Source of the DNA: Calliopsis andreniformis
Taxonomy: Eukaryota; Arthropoda; Insecta; Hymenoptera; Andrenidae
NCBI RefSeq assembly: GCF_051401765.1
Contig: NC_135064.1
Coordinates: forward strand, 24,154,001 to 24,218,000
Length of the DNA stretch: 64,000 bases
Direction: 5' to 3'
Shown piece by piece: positions 39,406 through 52,600 of the stretch. The translations under genes were made by a program, and so were the position numbers. Every line of letters starts with the position of its first letter. Within the stretch, counting starts at the first letter, position 1. Under the pieces are notes generated by a model that saw only the letters and a list, made by a program, of their open reading frames with translations, did no database searches and was not told where the DNA came from.

Positions 39406-40200
39406 CACTGGCAAAAAAAATATTTCTATATTTGGAATGCTGAAAAAAAATTTTGGCCGAAAATTAGTCAACTTTGACTAATAATCATTTCGCGACAAAT
39501 CGTTCTAGGATCATGATCCTTTTTTTAAATTAAAGCCTGAAATTTTAACTTTAGGATACTGTACCTTATTTTCAGTTTAGTGCACTTATACCACCAGAAC
39601 TCCTTAAATCTGAGGGGATGCTTGTCATATTAAAAATCGCAAAGTTTGACGGGATACACAGACTTACAAAAATTTTTTTCAGGGATACCGTCTGCAGCAG
39701 CATAAAATTCGCACCTTCCCCTTTAATTTAAAAAAAAGAGCAAATCGCTGCGATTTTTTCTCGCTAAGTTACAGCACTTTAAAGTAGCCCTTACATTATG
39801 GTACTACCCGATGTGTTGTACAAATGCAAGGACTGCTTTAAAATGCTATAACTTAGCGGGAAAAAATCACACTAGCTTGCTCTTTTTTTTTAATTAAAGG
39901 GGAAAGTTTGAATTTTGTGTTCCTGCAAATGGCATGCCTGAACAAAATTTTAGCAAGTCTGTGTATTGCGTCAAACTTGGAATTTTAAATATGACAAACA
40001 TGCCCTTAAATTTAAAGGGCTACAGTAGCAGAGGTGCAATGAACCTAAAATTGAGATATAATTGCTTCAAGTAAAGATTTAAAGTTCTAATATTAAAAAA
40101 AAGTCATGATCTCACTACGATTTTTTGAGAAGCTATCGTTAGTCAAAGCTAGTCAATTTTTTCCCAAAATTTTTCTATACTACAACTTTTCTGAACAGTG
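39406..40200. mobile_element. Long palindromic (foldback-type) element, copy B, about 795 bp
   Basis: The same family and orientation-symmetric structure as copy A, with the centre near 39803. The arms share AAAAAAGAGCAAATCGCTG, CTAAGTTACAGCACTTTAAAG and, further out, CTTAAATCTGAGG versus CCCTTAAATTTAAAG. The outer tips are CACTGGCAAAA on the left and, read on the minus strand, TATACACTGTTCAGAAAAG on the right, so the terminus is CACTG next to TA at the right. No transposase frame is present. Divergence between the two arms and between copies is substantial, so the insertion is not recent. Confidence 0.75.
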
Positions 40201-40754
40201 TATACATATTCCATAAGCTTGAGGTGTTTTTTCCTAGCAAGCTTGTGATATCAATACGATTTGTGAAACGCAGTATAACAAAATTATTTAATAGTAATCT
40301 TTCAGTCACAAAAAATGACCTGACGTTCCCCAGGAGGCAACACAATTAATCCAGCTTTAATGACAACAGATAGCTCTTTGAGCAAAAAGTCCCGACAAAA
40401 TTTCCGATCAACTTAATGCTACAAAAGAGCGGAGTATACTGCGATACCGCAGGAAATGGTCTCTTCCCAAGCCATCGTTTGAATTTTTTATTTTCCTCGC
40501 CGCGACGCGTAACCAGCGGGATCTTTCCCATTCAGCGCAACAATAAATGTTAAATCGTGAGCGGCGCGGGTCTCTTATCGAGCTCGGTCGACTTTCGCGT
40601 TTCAATGGGCCGCGAACATCGATACCGCAACAAAGCCTGGAAAACTTTGGCACGCACAGCTGCCAGGAGCTGACCGATAACAGTCATCGCGAAAGCGGTC
40701 GGCCGCGAGTAAACGGGTTTAATCTTTCACGGTGTTTAAGTGCGGTCTTTGCAG
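40201..40754. other. Non-coding stretch
   Basis: A+T-rich to about 40.4 kb, then CpG-rich. No gene recognised apart from the weak exon candidate that follows. Confidence 0.35.
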
Positions 40755-40792
40755 GCATCGGCACGAATTTTAACGACGTCCATGACGACAAG
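40755..40792 (+). CDS. Weak candidate microexon (38 nt)
   Basis: A pyrimidine-containing acceptor ending CTTTGCAG (AG at 40753-40754) precedes 38 bases that end at a good donor, AAG|GTGAGC. One frame reads IGTNFNDVHDDK, which looks protein-like. No neighbouring exon was found on either side to support it, and the region is CpG-rich, where open frames are common. This is a weak call from splice motifs alone. Confidence 0.15.
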
Positions 40793-41149
40793 GTGAGCCA
40801 TCGTTGGGCAAGGGGCAGCGGCGTGTCTACGGGACACGGCAGTTCCGTCTGCATGCTCGAGAGCACGTGGTCGTAACGAGAGGCTCGCGTGCCTCGGTAT
40901 AATTAAGAGCCACGTCGAATAATCGGCGCGGCCGAGCTCGAGCGGAACGACAAACGAATCCGAAAAGTCGGAAAGCCCCGCGATCATCCCTCTCGACGCG
41001 GACGCCCGGTTACGTCGCGATATGCCGCGATTAATCACGCACCCCTGCCCTGACAGCCGCGAAATTTATCACCGCCTCTATCCTCCCCCCCCTTGCCTGC
41101 CCTCTTCCTTCCAGTCCCGCGAGAAAGTTCTACACGCTCTCGCCCAGCC
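40793..41149. other. CpG-rich non-coding stretch
   Basis: High G+C with abundant CpG. Short opposing open frames but no recognisable product. Confidence 0.35.
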
Positions 41150-41206
41150 CCGCGTCCCTGTCCCGCGTCCCTGTCCCGCGTCCCTGTCCCGCGTCCCTGT
41201 CCCGCG
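41150..41206 (+). repeat. 12-bp tandem repeat (CCGCGTCCCTGT)
   Basis: Four complete back-to-back copies of CCGCGTCCCTGT plus a partial fifth, apparently perfect, suggesting recent slippage. The unit contains CGCG, unusual for a minisatellite in a CpG-depleted genome but in keeping with this CpG-rich block. Confidence 0.92.
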
Positions 41207-42598
41207 GTTACTCGACTCTGCCCCCGAAGCGTGTAAAGTACTTGTGCAAACGCGCGTCGACGATGCGCCGGGGGACGGCGAACGGAAGCGTGACAGAGGC
41301 CAGAGGAAGATGAACGTGAGCGCAGATAAATAGGGAAATAGTCCCGTCAGTAAATGGGGTCTGCTCTATGACGGTGAAAAACCGACGATTTGATCGCGAC
41401 GGAGGAATTTGAATGAGCGCGCGACTTAATTTGCGGAACAGAGTGGCGGGAAGGGTGCGAGCGAGTCACGGTTCTTTAAATCTGTCCGGGGTAAAAGAAT
41501 TTAAATCTCGGCGATACGGGGAGTAGTCGTTTTTCTGTCTCACGGACGGGTACGGTCACTTCACTTGGGGAATTTTAATAATGGCGCAGGAGAACCGATT
41601 AAGGGGCTTCGGACTGAATTTGGAAATAACGTATGATTTTCTTTTTATTTCGTTCATTATACGGGCATAAACTCTTTAGTATGCGATAATTAAAGCATGA
41701 AACGAGTAAAGTATCTACTTCGATTGAAATAGGTATTATATACAGCGACTAATGGAAACTCTGAATAACACAGAATATAAGTAATCAAAGTATGGATAAT
41801 GGAAGTTCTAATGTATATGCATTGATATTGGAACTCGGCAAGCAGTGAATTCTGATTTTGAAAAATGTTATGGATGCTGCGTAAAATTAATATAAATATA
41901 AAGAAGTGTTAAAGTGTTCAATTATGTAATTAGTTTTTCAGTCAATTAGCATTTTCATTATTTAGAGTCTCGTGAAATCTACTTCGGTTTATGGTCAGCT
42001 GTTACATTAATTGTTGATAGCTTTGGTGCTTGTAATAAGCTTACCTAAAGCAGGGATGTGAAGGCAGGACACAGCTGGACTGCCATTAAGTGTAATATGT
42101 GTAATTACATAATTTAACCACGATAATTATTATAGCGCAGAACGTTGTCGATAGAACAGTAGATAATGGAGTTTACAATACATGAAAAGATAGATTTAGT
42201 ATAATAATGTTTTTACCATGTAATGGAATAGAAAGTTCTATTAACTGTCATTGAATGTAAGTACCGTCTTCCTTGAAAAAGGAGATCGTTCTGTAGTTGA
42301 AAGTGTCGTCGATAATGTGATAGTTTCCTGGAAGGAACTGGTTGTCGATGAGTAAATCAGAACTGACAGCACAAATTCGATTGAACATTTCCAACACTTA
42401 ATCCAGAATCTGACGATGGAACTGTTGTATGAATTCTTCGAATTTGCGGTATAAGTATCGGGAGACTTTTACATTTGTGTCGCTTTAAAAATAATATTAC
42501 GTCTTCGAATGATATAAATAGTGTGTAGTGATTATGTGTTTCAACGAGAGTTCAGTTACCCTTGCACTTAATGTTTCATTACTCCCTTCATCTTCTGT

Positions 42599-42695
42599 AT
42601 TTTTAAATTAAAAAATGCTGAAATACTCAAAATTTTGTAATTTAAAAGTTTTTCAAATTTTTAAGGTTTTGGATTTTGAAGGTTTCAAATATTCG
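42599..42695 (+). repeat. A+T-rich patch resembling a decayed octamer array
   Basis: Contains TCAAAATTTTG, TTCAAATTTTTAAG and TTCAAATATTC strings like the arrays at 11834 and 62973, but the 8-bp phase is not kept. It may be an old copy or chance A+T-rich sequence. Confidence 0.3.
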
Positions 42696-45430
42696 ACAGT
42701 TAGATACTGTTTCAGTGTAACTGTCCAATAGGAATTCGAATTCTATTTCCACGTTTCGCTAATAGTACACCGATACTATCATATGACCTGCAATGAAACA
42801 AATTGCAATGTTGGCGAATCGTTGGAATGAAATTCCTATTGGACATGACATACTCTCAAACGCCTCAAACAGCAATAACTGCAAAAGTTCGAGCTACGAA
42901 AACCTTAAAATCATAACTTCAAATGTTCGTGACTGTTCAAATTTTGTTAAATTCTCAGGCTTTGTATTCATTCAAATTCCTGGATTCCAATTCAAGTAGA
43001 GTCATATATCTGTATATCTATACACCTACTTATCTAAACTCATAAATCCTAATTATTATAAATGTTGATGTCTTATTTCTACATTTGCATCGAAAGGAAA
43101 TGTATCGTCATCTGACAGCAAAGAATCGTATCGCAGCTTCCATTACGCGGTGTCAGGAGATCTCGCAGGATAAACCAGTGACACCATCATGACAAATAAC
43201 TACTCTAGTATTACCCGTTATTCATAAATACCAAAATGCAGAAAATTCGTATTTCCTCTTATAATTCACAATTTCTCGTATCTCACAATCCTCAGGCTCT
43301 CGATAAAAGATCCTGAAACATACAATTCCCAAGAAATTGTAACCTCAATTCCTGATTCATATCATCATCGAACAACCGAAGCCTTAATACGTTTAGGAAG
43401 CAACCGAGGTGTGAAGAAGAGTGTCAAGAAATCCTTGGATTTTCGAGTCACCGAGGCGGCCCTTGTGAACCGCTTATTCGTCACACGGCGAGCGCAAGCT
43501 TATCGCTTGGATCATTATCTTTGAAGTCTACGATGCGCAAAGGGGGTTACGGCGAGCAACCATGACAGCGTATCACTCGTTCGGATCGAACGCGTCGCGC
43601 ATCACCGGGGAAAGGCGCTCATTAACGCGAACACGTGGAACAGAGGAGGGGCAGGAACTGGTTCAAGGATAAATTCTAAAGTCACCCGGGGCGGTAATCG
43701 ATATCGAGGAAAATACATCGCTATCGCGTTCAATTACGGGGCACTCGACAAGCGGCGCGCGAAAAGAAAATCGCGAGTATTCCCAGGGGCCGAAAACCGG
43801 GCTACACGATGAGAAAAACGGCCTAGCAAAGGGACCTGGACGAGGGGCAGGCGGGGGGAAAGAGGGTATTCGTGAAACGGCGACACAGGAAACGAGGATA
43901 CACACGAAACGCGAAAAGACGGAGCGCTGGAAAGAGGACAAACGGAATCGTAGGGCAAGCGTCGGGCTCTCGTTAATTACACTGCATATAATATCGCGTC
44001 GTCTGTCTCGGGACCCGTGCTGCACCACGCACACGCGATTCAGTGTGTACACGCGCGAGAGGGCGTTAATGATGATGGCGTTGAGACCTGTGGCTAGGAG
44101 CGAGAAGGGGAGAGAAAAAAGGGAGGAACGCAAGCCCGCCCGGACGTCTCGTTAAATCGCCAGATATCACGAGAGCGCGAACACTGAAATTGTATTTTCC
44201 ACGCAGGTCGAGAAGTTTCATCCATCAAAGGAGGTAAGAGCGACGGTTGGTGGCCGTTGGTGGTGGGGGGCCAGGCCGAGGTTTCATTAATCATCCCCCG
44301 CGACGCGGACTCTCGTTGCGAGGCTCGCGACGTCGTTAGCGATATTTCTAATCGAATCGTATTATCCCGATGACAGATGGGCGCAACGACGACACGTCGA
44401 CGTCGACGACGCTACCTCCGCTCGTCCGAGCTGTTTTAGATCGGATGACACTTGTTGAAGTGCGCGTTTGTACGTCATCCAATTACCGGCGACTTTATCG
44501 GTCTATCGCACGCAGGCCCATCGTGGATATTAACCAAGCCGAAGGGAAGTTGTAAATTAATTTACGGTAATGCGGGGTAGCAAGGCCGCGAGGACAAATG
44601 CCGACACGGTTTACAGTCGGGACGGGCGGCTGCGACGCAGGTGTATGTACACCTCGGACGGGCCGCTTGGTAATTTCGTTTCCGCCCACCAAGATGATAC
44701 ACGGTCCTGGTTTCTGGGCTTTGTTCCCTTGACGAATGGATGCAAACATCGGGAAGTATCTGTTAGAGGCGCTGGGGCTTGCTGCGATGTGTCGTTACGG
44801 GGGATGTTACACGGTTCCGCGGTAACAGTTACACCTTGTAGAACACAGATGCAATAAGAACGGGGTGAAAGATTAGTGGCGGTACGTGGAGCAGCGAAAA
44901 GTCACGAAATCAGTTCACATGAACGTATGTCCCATTTCGGCCCCCCATGCGGGTCATTTCATTCGGCTGAATCGGCTCCGAAACTCGGATCGAACTTAAA
45001 TTACTCGGACTTCTTAATTTCGCTGGGGAATTAAAAAATTAGGATCGCGCGTGCCCCGATAAATCCTCCACCTCGAATGGCCCCCGTTTACCCCCGCGAG
45101 CTCATTCTCCTGATAGGGCGAATGAAAGAAACGGGGAGAGGAGAGAGAGAGGTCGCGTCGAAGGGAACAATAAAGACGATAACGCGGACGATGAAGAGGA
45201 CAATGGTTAAGGAAGGACGGACGGCAGTGGCGGATAATGGGAAGATCATTATTTTCGCGAACAAAGTCCCGTCCACGTCGTCGCCGTCTCGTCTTCGCCT
45301 AAGCGCGCCTTAATTAACATCTGCCCCAATTAGAATGGTTCTACCGAAAGGCTCCGACTGCTTTGAATCTTTGCTTCCTCTCGCTCGCTGCCCTCCCTCC
45401 TCCTTTTCTGCCTTGACTGCCAGGTCTCTG

Positions 45431-45465
45431 CCTCCTCCTCCTCCTCCTCCCCCTCCTCCCCCTCT
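45431..45465 (+). repeat. CTC-rich trinucleotide repeat
   Basis: A run of CCT/CTC units with C-run interruptions, reading as poly-Pro on one strand and poly-Gly or poly-Arg on the other. The frames across it are by-products of the repeat. Confidence 0.85.
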
Positions 45466-48400
45466 GTCGACTTTCTCCCGTCGCTGCTTTTCTCTTCTCG
45501 CCATTTCCCCGCGACCTCCTCTTTGCTCGCTTCCTGCGCATCCTTTCTTCCTCTGCTTGTTTCTGCCGCTTGTCCCTCGTCGACAAACGCGTCGTAACAG
45601 TGACCCGATTGTTTGCTTTACCAGCTATACCAGCGACATTTTCAGCGCTGGAAAAATAACTACAATGGAACGCGACGGGGTCGTCGAGGGCGACGACGGG
45701 GGGTGGCGGTGGCGTGGCGCGGAGCAACGCTGGAGAAACAGCACGGAAAGTCGGATATCGAGGCCAACGGGCTGCTTTCTAACGACTGTGTGTTAATTGT
45801 CGAGCCGCCGCGGCCACGAGGAATTCACCCGGGCAAAGAGAATTCTGATAGAGTGCTTTTTGATTGAGCGCCGAACGGGGAAATGAAGGAGCGGCGGGTG
45901 TGTCGAATCGATTGAATTCGAACACGGTACGTGCGCTGCCTCTTGCCACCGACCGAACGATTGCCGGGCCGCAACTTCGAGGATACCGCGTTTCGAGTCT
46001 CTTTTGTGACGTTTCGGAAGTACCGGCGAATGCCTCGGTTAAACAATTATTCCAACCCCGTTCACCGGGATCTCGGCACCGCCGCGTCGGTTCTAGGAAA
46101 CTTTGAATGAAGATTACTCGGGGCCAATGTGCATACCGTTCTTTTGAAGAGTATTAAATTATCTTATTCGGCGCTGGACGACGGGGAACGTGATTATGAA
46201 CGTGGTGGAGTAATTGAAAGAGAAATGTGTAGTTCTACTTGTCTCTTTCGAGTGGACTTTGCCGGTGAATAGGAAATTCGAGACTGTTATTCAATTTTCT
46301 ATCGCACGGAGGTTATTTTATTAGATGCAAACGACAGGGGAAGGTTTTGCAGGATAATATAAACGCATCGTAAAATTCGAATAAATGTATAGGATTAATC
46401 ATAAATTATGTTACTATTGCTATTAGAGTGCGACATGTTCTTGGCCAATTATACGTATGATTGGTATTATATCATACTGTGCTGAACAAAGTTTTCCAAT
46501 AACCTCGAAATTATGCAATAGGTGGTTCGTGGTTCTGATATCCATATCAATGGAATGACATGAGTTAAAACTATATTGCTACTTATTTCTCTCATATACT
46601 ATGTATTTCTACCGCTTCATCTCCTAAGTAATTATACCTGCTTCAAGGAACTAGAAATATTTGATAAACTATTAAAATAATTAGGAGGAATATACAAATT
46701 TATCTCAGAATTCGATTCTCTTCGTACAAATAATTAAATACAACTCTAAATTTCAAGTTTCTTGGAAGTAAGATAATCTTCAGCGACATTATTTATGAAG
46801 TGACCTAATAATTTCACGGGGAGAACCAGACCAGCTGGGTCTCCCATCTAAAGTATCCTCTAATACCGAAAGATCCCTCGTACCCCACAAAAATTTGCTT
46901 ATCAAACATGCCCACAATCATGAGCCGCTAATCGTATGATAAAACCCCGCAATAATTACAAAATCGATAAAGGGAAAAAAGGAGCACAGCCCGAATCTGT
47001 CGATAATGTTGCCCAAGGACAAAAGGCGGTACATCACGAACTTCCCTGATTTTTCTCCATCAATAATCGAACAAGGACGAAACAACAATCTACCCCCCGA
47101 ATCTCTCCTCCGCCCCAAGCCAGTCCTCCCCCTTCTTTCATCTCCTCCCCCCACTCGAGGCCCGATTTGTCGTGGGATATTAATCGCGAGCGCGATAACG
47201 TCGTTGGTGTTGCTTCGTGCATGACAAACGAGACTGATATAGCCTGCCTGCATGACCGGCACGTTAAGCGGAAGGGCGTATTTATTCTACGTGTTTCACC
47301 AGCTTTCTACAAATTAACTTTCCACGGAAATGGATAGGCGACGTAGCGGGACGCTGGCAGTCGCGAGGGTGAAACGGGGGTTGGAGAACGGAGGCGGGGA
47401 ACGACTGCATCAAAACATTCAGGCTGTCACGCGGCATCCAATTACCGTGGAATCACGTACGTCCCGTAACGTTCTTAATTATCCGTCCCCGGAACGGACG
47501 AGCTTCCGCGACGATTCGCCTCGAAAAGTGTAGACCCAGCCGTCATAAACGGCACGAAAATTGCTCGTCCTATTGAATTATCGAGTTTAACCCAGCGATT
47601 ACCGGCCTCGCCGCGGCTCACTTTTACACTGACGATGGATCCTCGGCTTTTCCACGGGACTCGTTGCTTTCGTATCGTCCGTAATTCAATTTTTACCAAG
47701 CGGCCCCTGGGAACACGATTTCGTTATTTAAATATTGGCAATACGCTGAGAGGAGCTGTTTGCTCTCGACGGGACCCCCCGACGATTATCTCGGAATGAA
47801 TCTTCGGATTTGCACTTCTCCGAGGGGGAGAAATATTCCGCTGAAAACCCTTTCGCGATCGCCTTATCGGCTCTGCGTTGAACCAGCAGATTTTCTATGA
47901 AAATTTCGTTAAACGCTTAGTCATTGCCCATGATGGCGGCAATCTATCATCGTGTCTTTTATTCGAGGGCCCTTTTTTTTATCTCGATAATTCAATAGAC
48001 AAATCTGATGCGTCGTCAGTCGCTGATGCGAAGCGTGGCGATAGAATGGTGAGCCAGAGTAATTTGCAACCATGCTATTTTTGTAACGTGGGGCTCGTTT
48101 TCTGAAAAAGTTTCTCGGAATAAGTACGATGACTCGCGGAATCGTTCACGTGTAGCGAAATCGTTAACCAATTGTGAAATTTACTGTGGCGAATTTTTTC
48201 CTTCGTCTACCTCATTTCTAGCTTTTACGTGTCACTTATTCGCTGTCCTGAATTTCAATGAAAAAAGTGGAATACTTTTAAAATTTAAATATGTGAATGT
48301 AATAATTCTTCGCGAGTAAATTCACGAGCCGCTGTATATCCGCAGGTTAACGTCAGAGAAATGTGCAGTTTCATGAAATGCATATTCTTCCGCGAACGAT

Positions 48401-49566
48401 CTCTTCCACTGACAGCTGAAAATATTTGAAAATGGCTTAATGGCCGTACCATTTGAATATCAGCAATCTAAATAGCTTCCAACTAATTCTTCTGCTCGAT
48501 CGCATCTATAAAGGTCAGTGTTTTCGTTCTGTTCCATTCCCTTCCGTGACGTCGCTTAATTTGTTGGCGTCTGAATTCGTGGCAAGTTGATCTTGACGCG
48601 ACATTAACGCGAAAAGCCAGAATCCATTTGGTCCAGGCAATATAACGAAATGGCGTTACCTTATCTCCAGACGTCTGTCCCGTCGCATCGTAACGAGTAA
48701 TGCCAGCTGACAGAGGTAAACTATATTTCCATCCTACGCAAATTAACACGAAATTGAAATTCCCGTCCAGACAATACCATCCAGATTTCATATTTCCTAC
48801 AATCAGTCTTACACTGATCGATAGTGGAAACGAATACACCTGTCAATTCCTCGCCAGTTATTGCCCCGACGGTCTTCAATAAATAAGAACAGCGGTGACA
48901 GTCCTTGCGGCAAGAATACAGCGATCACCGTATCGATCGAGGAATTAACAGCAGCAGCGAAAACAAGCAGCCAGACAAGAGCAGTGACAGTCCGCTTATT
49001 CAGCAGCGAATTATCATAAAGGATTCGGTCGCTGGGACAGTGGTAACCGAGGACAAAAAGACGATCCCATTCGTTGCTCGTCCGACCATCATCCGGACAA
49101 TTTTACGACCACGAAGGAAAATATAAAAATTCTTTGCCATTGAGGACGCCTTATTTATGATGTAAATTCTGCGAGCGTGCCCTTTTTACAAGAACGCAAT
49201 AGTAAAAACAGACGGACAGTTTTTACGAGGCGGATATATTCTCACGGCCAAGGAGTGGGGCGGAGGGCGTGAGGGTTCGAGGGGACGCAACGCGACATTG
49301 AAATTTTACATATGCATGAGTCATAAACGTACAAGAATATTTCCGTCGCGAGAGACGGTGTTATCAATCGACGAGACGTTCCTAGGAGCGGAAGAAATTC
49401 AGCGAGTCGGAGTGGCGAGGCAGACGCGCGGAAAGTAAGCGGGAGAGACTCGTTTTCTCTCCTACCCCTCTCCCAGCTTGGAGGGTACGCGACGAGAAAG
49501 AAGTCTGATGCACCTGCAGCTGCGTGCGACGTTTATACTCTTCGCCATCGCGAGAATCCATTTTTT

Positions 49567-49572
<6 letters not shown>

Positions 49573-49607
<35 letters not shown>
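49573..49607 (+). repeat. CT dinucleotide microsatellite
   Basis: An uninterrupted CT run of 35 bases preceded by T6 and C-runs. The Ser/Leu and Arg/Glu frames across it are artefacts. Confidence 0.93.
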
Positions 49608-49610
<3 letters not shown>

Positions 49611-52600
49611 GTCCCATCGCTCTGTTCGTCCCCTGCATCCCCCCGGTTCAGCAACAGAAAAATGGGGAAGAGGGAGAGCGAGAGGGTAGTTTTCATCCGC
49701 ACTTAAGAACTCTCCGGCTGAACGCTGCGTTACGAGTATTCAAACAGAAGTTTCCTCCGACGAAATAGAATATCCACGTCATTGAGTGGCGACGGTATTT
49801 CTTCCCTTGCCGCGCGCATATAATGGCAGGCTGGGAAATCGTTTACGCGCAGCCACCGCATAGGGGGAGAACCCGCGAAACCGCGCAGTGAATATTGGGT
49901 TCCACCGAAACGATGCTGTTGTTTCAGAATTTACCGACGCACGCCGAAGGATAGAATTTCGGGGTGGGCGTTCAACGATGTGCTACAATGTCGAGTGAAA
50001 TTTGCATTCGCTGGTTGGTTAAATGAAAGGGCGGGGTGTTGGGATTCCAATCCCCTTTCTGATTATGAATTTCCTTCCGCTTTCCTTTTTTATCGTTCAC
50101 CTCCATCCGAAAACAATGAAAATAGTTTTCTGTTTCTCTTTCATTAGAATGAAATTATAGTCTATCCTCCGACGACTTGCATAATAAGTCACTTTCCTAT
50201 TATACTTTTTTATCGTGAATGTTTTTAATACAGAATTGCGATTTTAATATTCTGGGACTAGTGGAGTTTATAAAACTAATGCAGAAAGGGATGTTTTACA
50301 TATACGCAGTGGCTCTGGAATTTGTTCACAGAGGATTATTAAATACGGTGTTTCAAATGCTGAAGATATTTCGCATTTTCGTTTAAATTAAGAGAGGTCG
50401 GCGAGAGTCAAACGTAAAAGCGGGAAATGAGACAAATGAAAAGAAAAATATACCGCGCTGGATTGTGCAATTATCTAACGCTATTAATTATTCATCGTAT
50501 TCATTTTATTCTGAATACATACGAAGGAGTAATAATAATAATTATAAATTCTCAGTATTACACCACTATAATCAATAATGAATTAAATGAGGTTCATTAC
50601 CAGTGCCACCCTATTTATACATTTATACAACTAACTCTATTTTATTAACTAATCTATGAGTAATTAAATCCGTGCACGGCGGTTCAAAACCTCACTGGAG
50701 CACAAAGCTAATGAAAAAATTTGCACAAACGCGCCAGTAAAGTATAATTAGCAAACTCTATGATTAATCCCACCTAATACAGTAACGCCATAAAAATACC
50801 ACGTTATGAAATTAAAGAACCTGAATCTTCCCACCTAAATTTCACAACACGAAAGGAACTCCAGCAAGTTACATATTTCCAAGCGCAAAGCGAATCGTCT
50901 CATTAATCAAACACCTCTGCAATAAAATAATACAACAATCTACGTTAATAAATCCGCATACTGCGCGCTTCCAATCCAGCGATATTAATATTTTCAACGT
51001 CGAGCGCGAGACACTAAGAGGACGCGCCCCTCGTGCATTAAAAAGCCCATGCGGGAACCCTCGCAGCGAGAATGAATAGCTCGACCGAGGGGTAGCGGGA
51101 GGCTTTTTGTCACGGCGGAACTTTATCGTCTGGCAAACTTTATCTCTATCGATGCGGATGGTGGCGAGCCTCCCGCCGCGGAATCTTCTAGTCGTTGGTT
51201 TAACGCGTCTGCGGGCTCGAGCCGTCGTGAAAAGCGAAAGATTTTCCAGCGGAGCGGCGACGCACCCGTAGGTCGTCTGGAGGTGAAGAGACGGTGCAGA
51301 CGAGCCGATGCGAATGGCCCGCTTCGCTTCTTCTTTTTCCGCGGCGCTTGCTCGCCAGAAGAATCCTCTGGGTGCTCGATCTTCCCATAAGGTTAGCGAC
51401 GTCGTCGCGTCTCTCCTGGGAGAACGAATTCCCCGCTTGGAATAACGTAAATTGCACGAACGACGGAGGAGGGCTGAAGAAGGCGCGTATGGAAAAAAAG
51501 GCGAGTGGACTGAGAAATGAAGAGCGACGTCGGAATGCTGATGAGCGGGGAAAGATGGGACGCAGAGGAGCGCGGAGAGAAGCGACTTTCAGGGTTTGCG
51601 AGATCGCTTCAGGGTCGCGCGTGACCATCGAGTGGACGAGGAAGACCAACCGCGGTTTCGCAAAGAGTCGTCGAGGCCAATTGTCACGGAGCCTCGGGGT
51701 GGCAGGACACGGTGGCGTTGAGTTTAGCGAAACTTTGAAGATCGATCCCCAAAATTGGGAGTTACGGTAATAAACAGCCCCAGCAAGGATCGGAGAAAGT
51801 GCTTGCCAACATTCTTGAAACTAAATTCGCTCAAGTCTGCGGGACAGACGCTATCGCGGCGAAAGTTGCGCTCCCTTGAATGTTGACTGACTCTGTCTAT
51901 TGAAAATAAACGAGCCGCTATCTCGGAATTGAAACGAAATGAGAACTATGGCGGGGGAGCGTGGATCGGGGTAGTGTTGATGAAAAAAGAAAAGGCGGGG
52001 GATCGGTCGGGAAATGAAGAACGCGAAAAAGATGGGGGACGGAAAGTGAAAAAGAAAAGGGAGGGAGAATGAAAGGAAGGATGGCGTCCGAAGAAAAGGG
52101 TGGCGAACGGGGGTCGATAAGGGGAACGGATAAGCGGGCGTAGGGTGCTAGACGTAGATAGCGGCAGATCGACGGAGGAGAAAAGTTCTGTAATTTACCA
52201 AATGCCAGTCTACCGCACCATGCAAATTCCTCGCCGCCGGAAACTTAACCGAGATTCGAAAACTTACTTCCGACGATGAAGGTTAATCTCGACGGGCCGC
52301 GTCGAAGGAAACGGGGCGAAAGAGCTTACATATTCGGGACACCCGCTCTAAATTTTCCCGGGACGAACAGAGGACCTCTCCTCTCGTCGTCGATTATTCA
52401 AAATTACGAATTCTGATCGAACAGTCTCCGTCGTAGCTAGAAAGTTAATGTCGCCGCCAGACTACCCCTCTCGAAGGGTGAACGCAGCCTGAGCCATCCT
52501 TAGCGCGGCGAGGACTGATCTGAAGGTAAATGTTGATTGATCCATTTTTGCCGAAATGTTTGCCATCTGCCTTGGGACAAATCGGAGGTTCGCTTTGTTG

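Noticed and set aside
48700..49126. Two adjacent plus frames (60 and 73 codons) with protein-like composition
   Set aside because: They are in different frames, the second starts at TTG, no splice sites join them, and no family is recognised.
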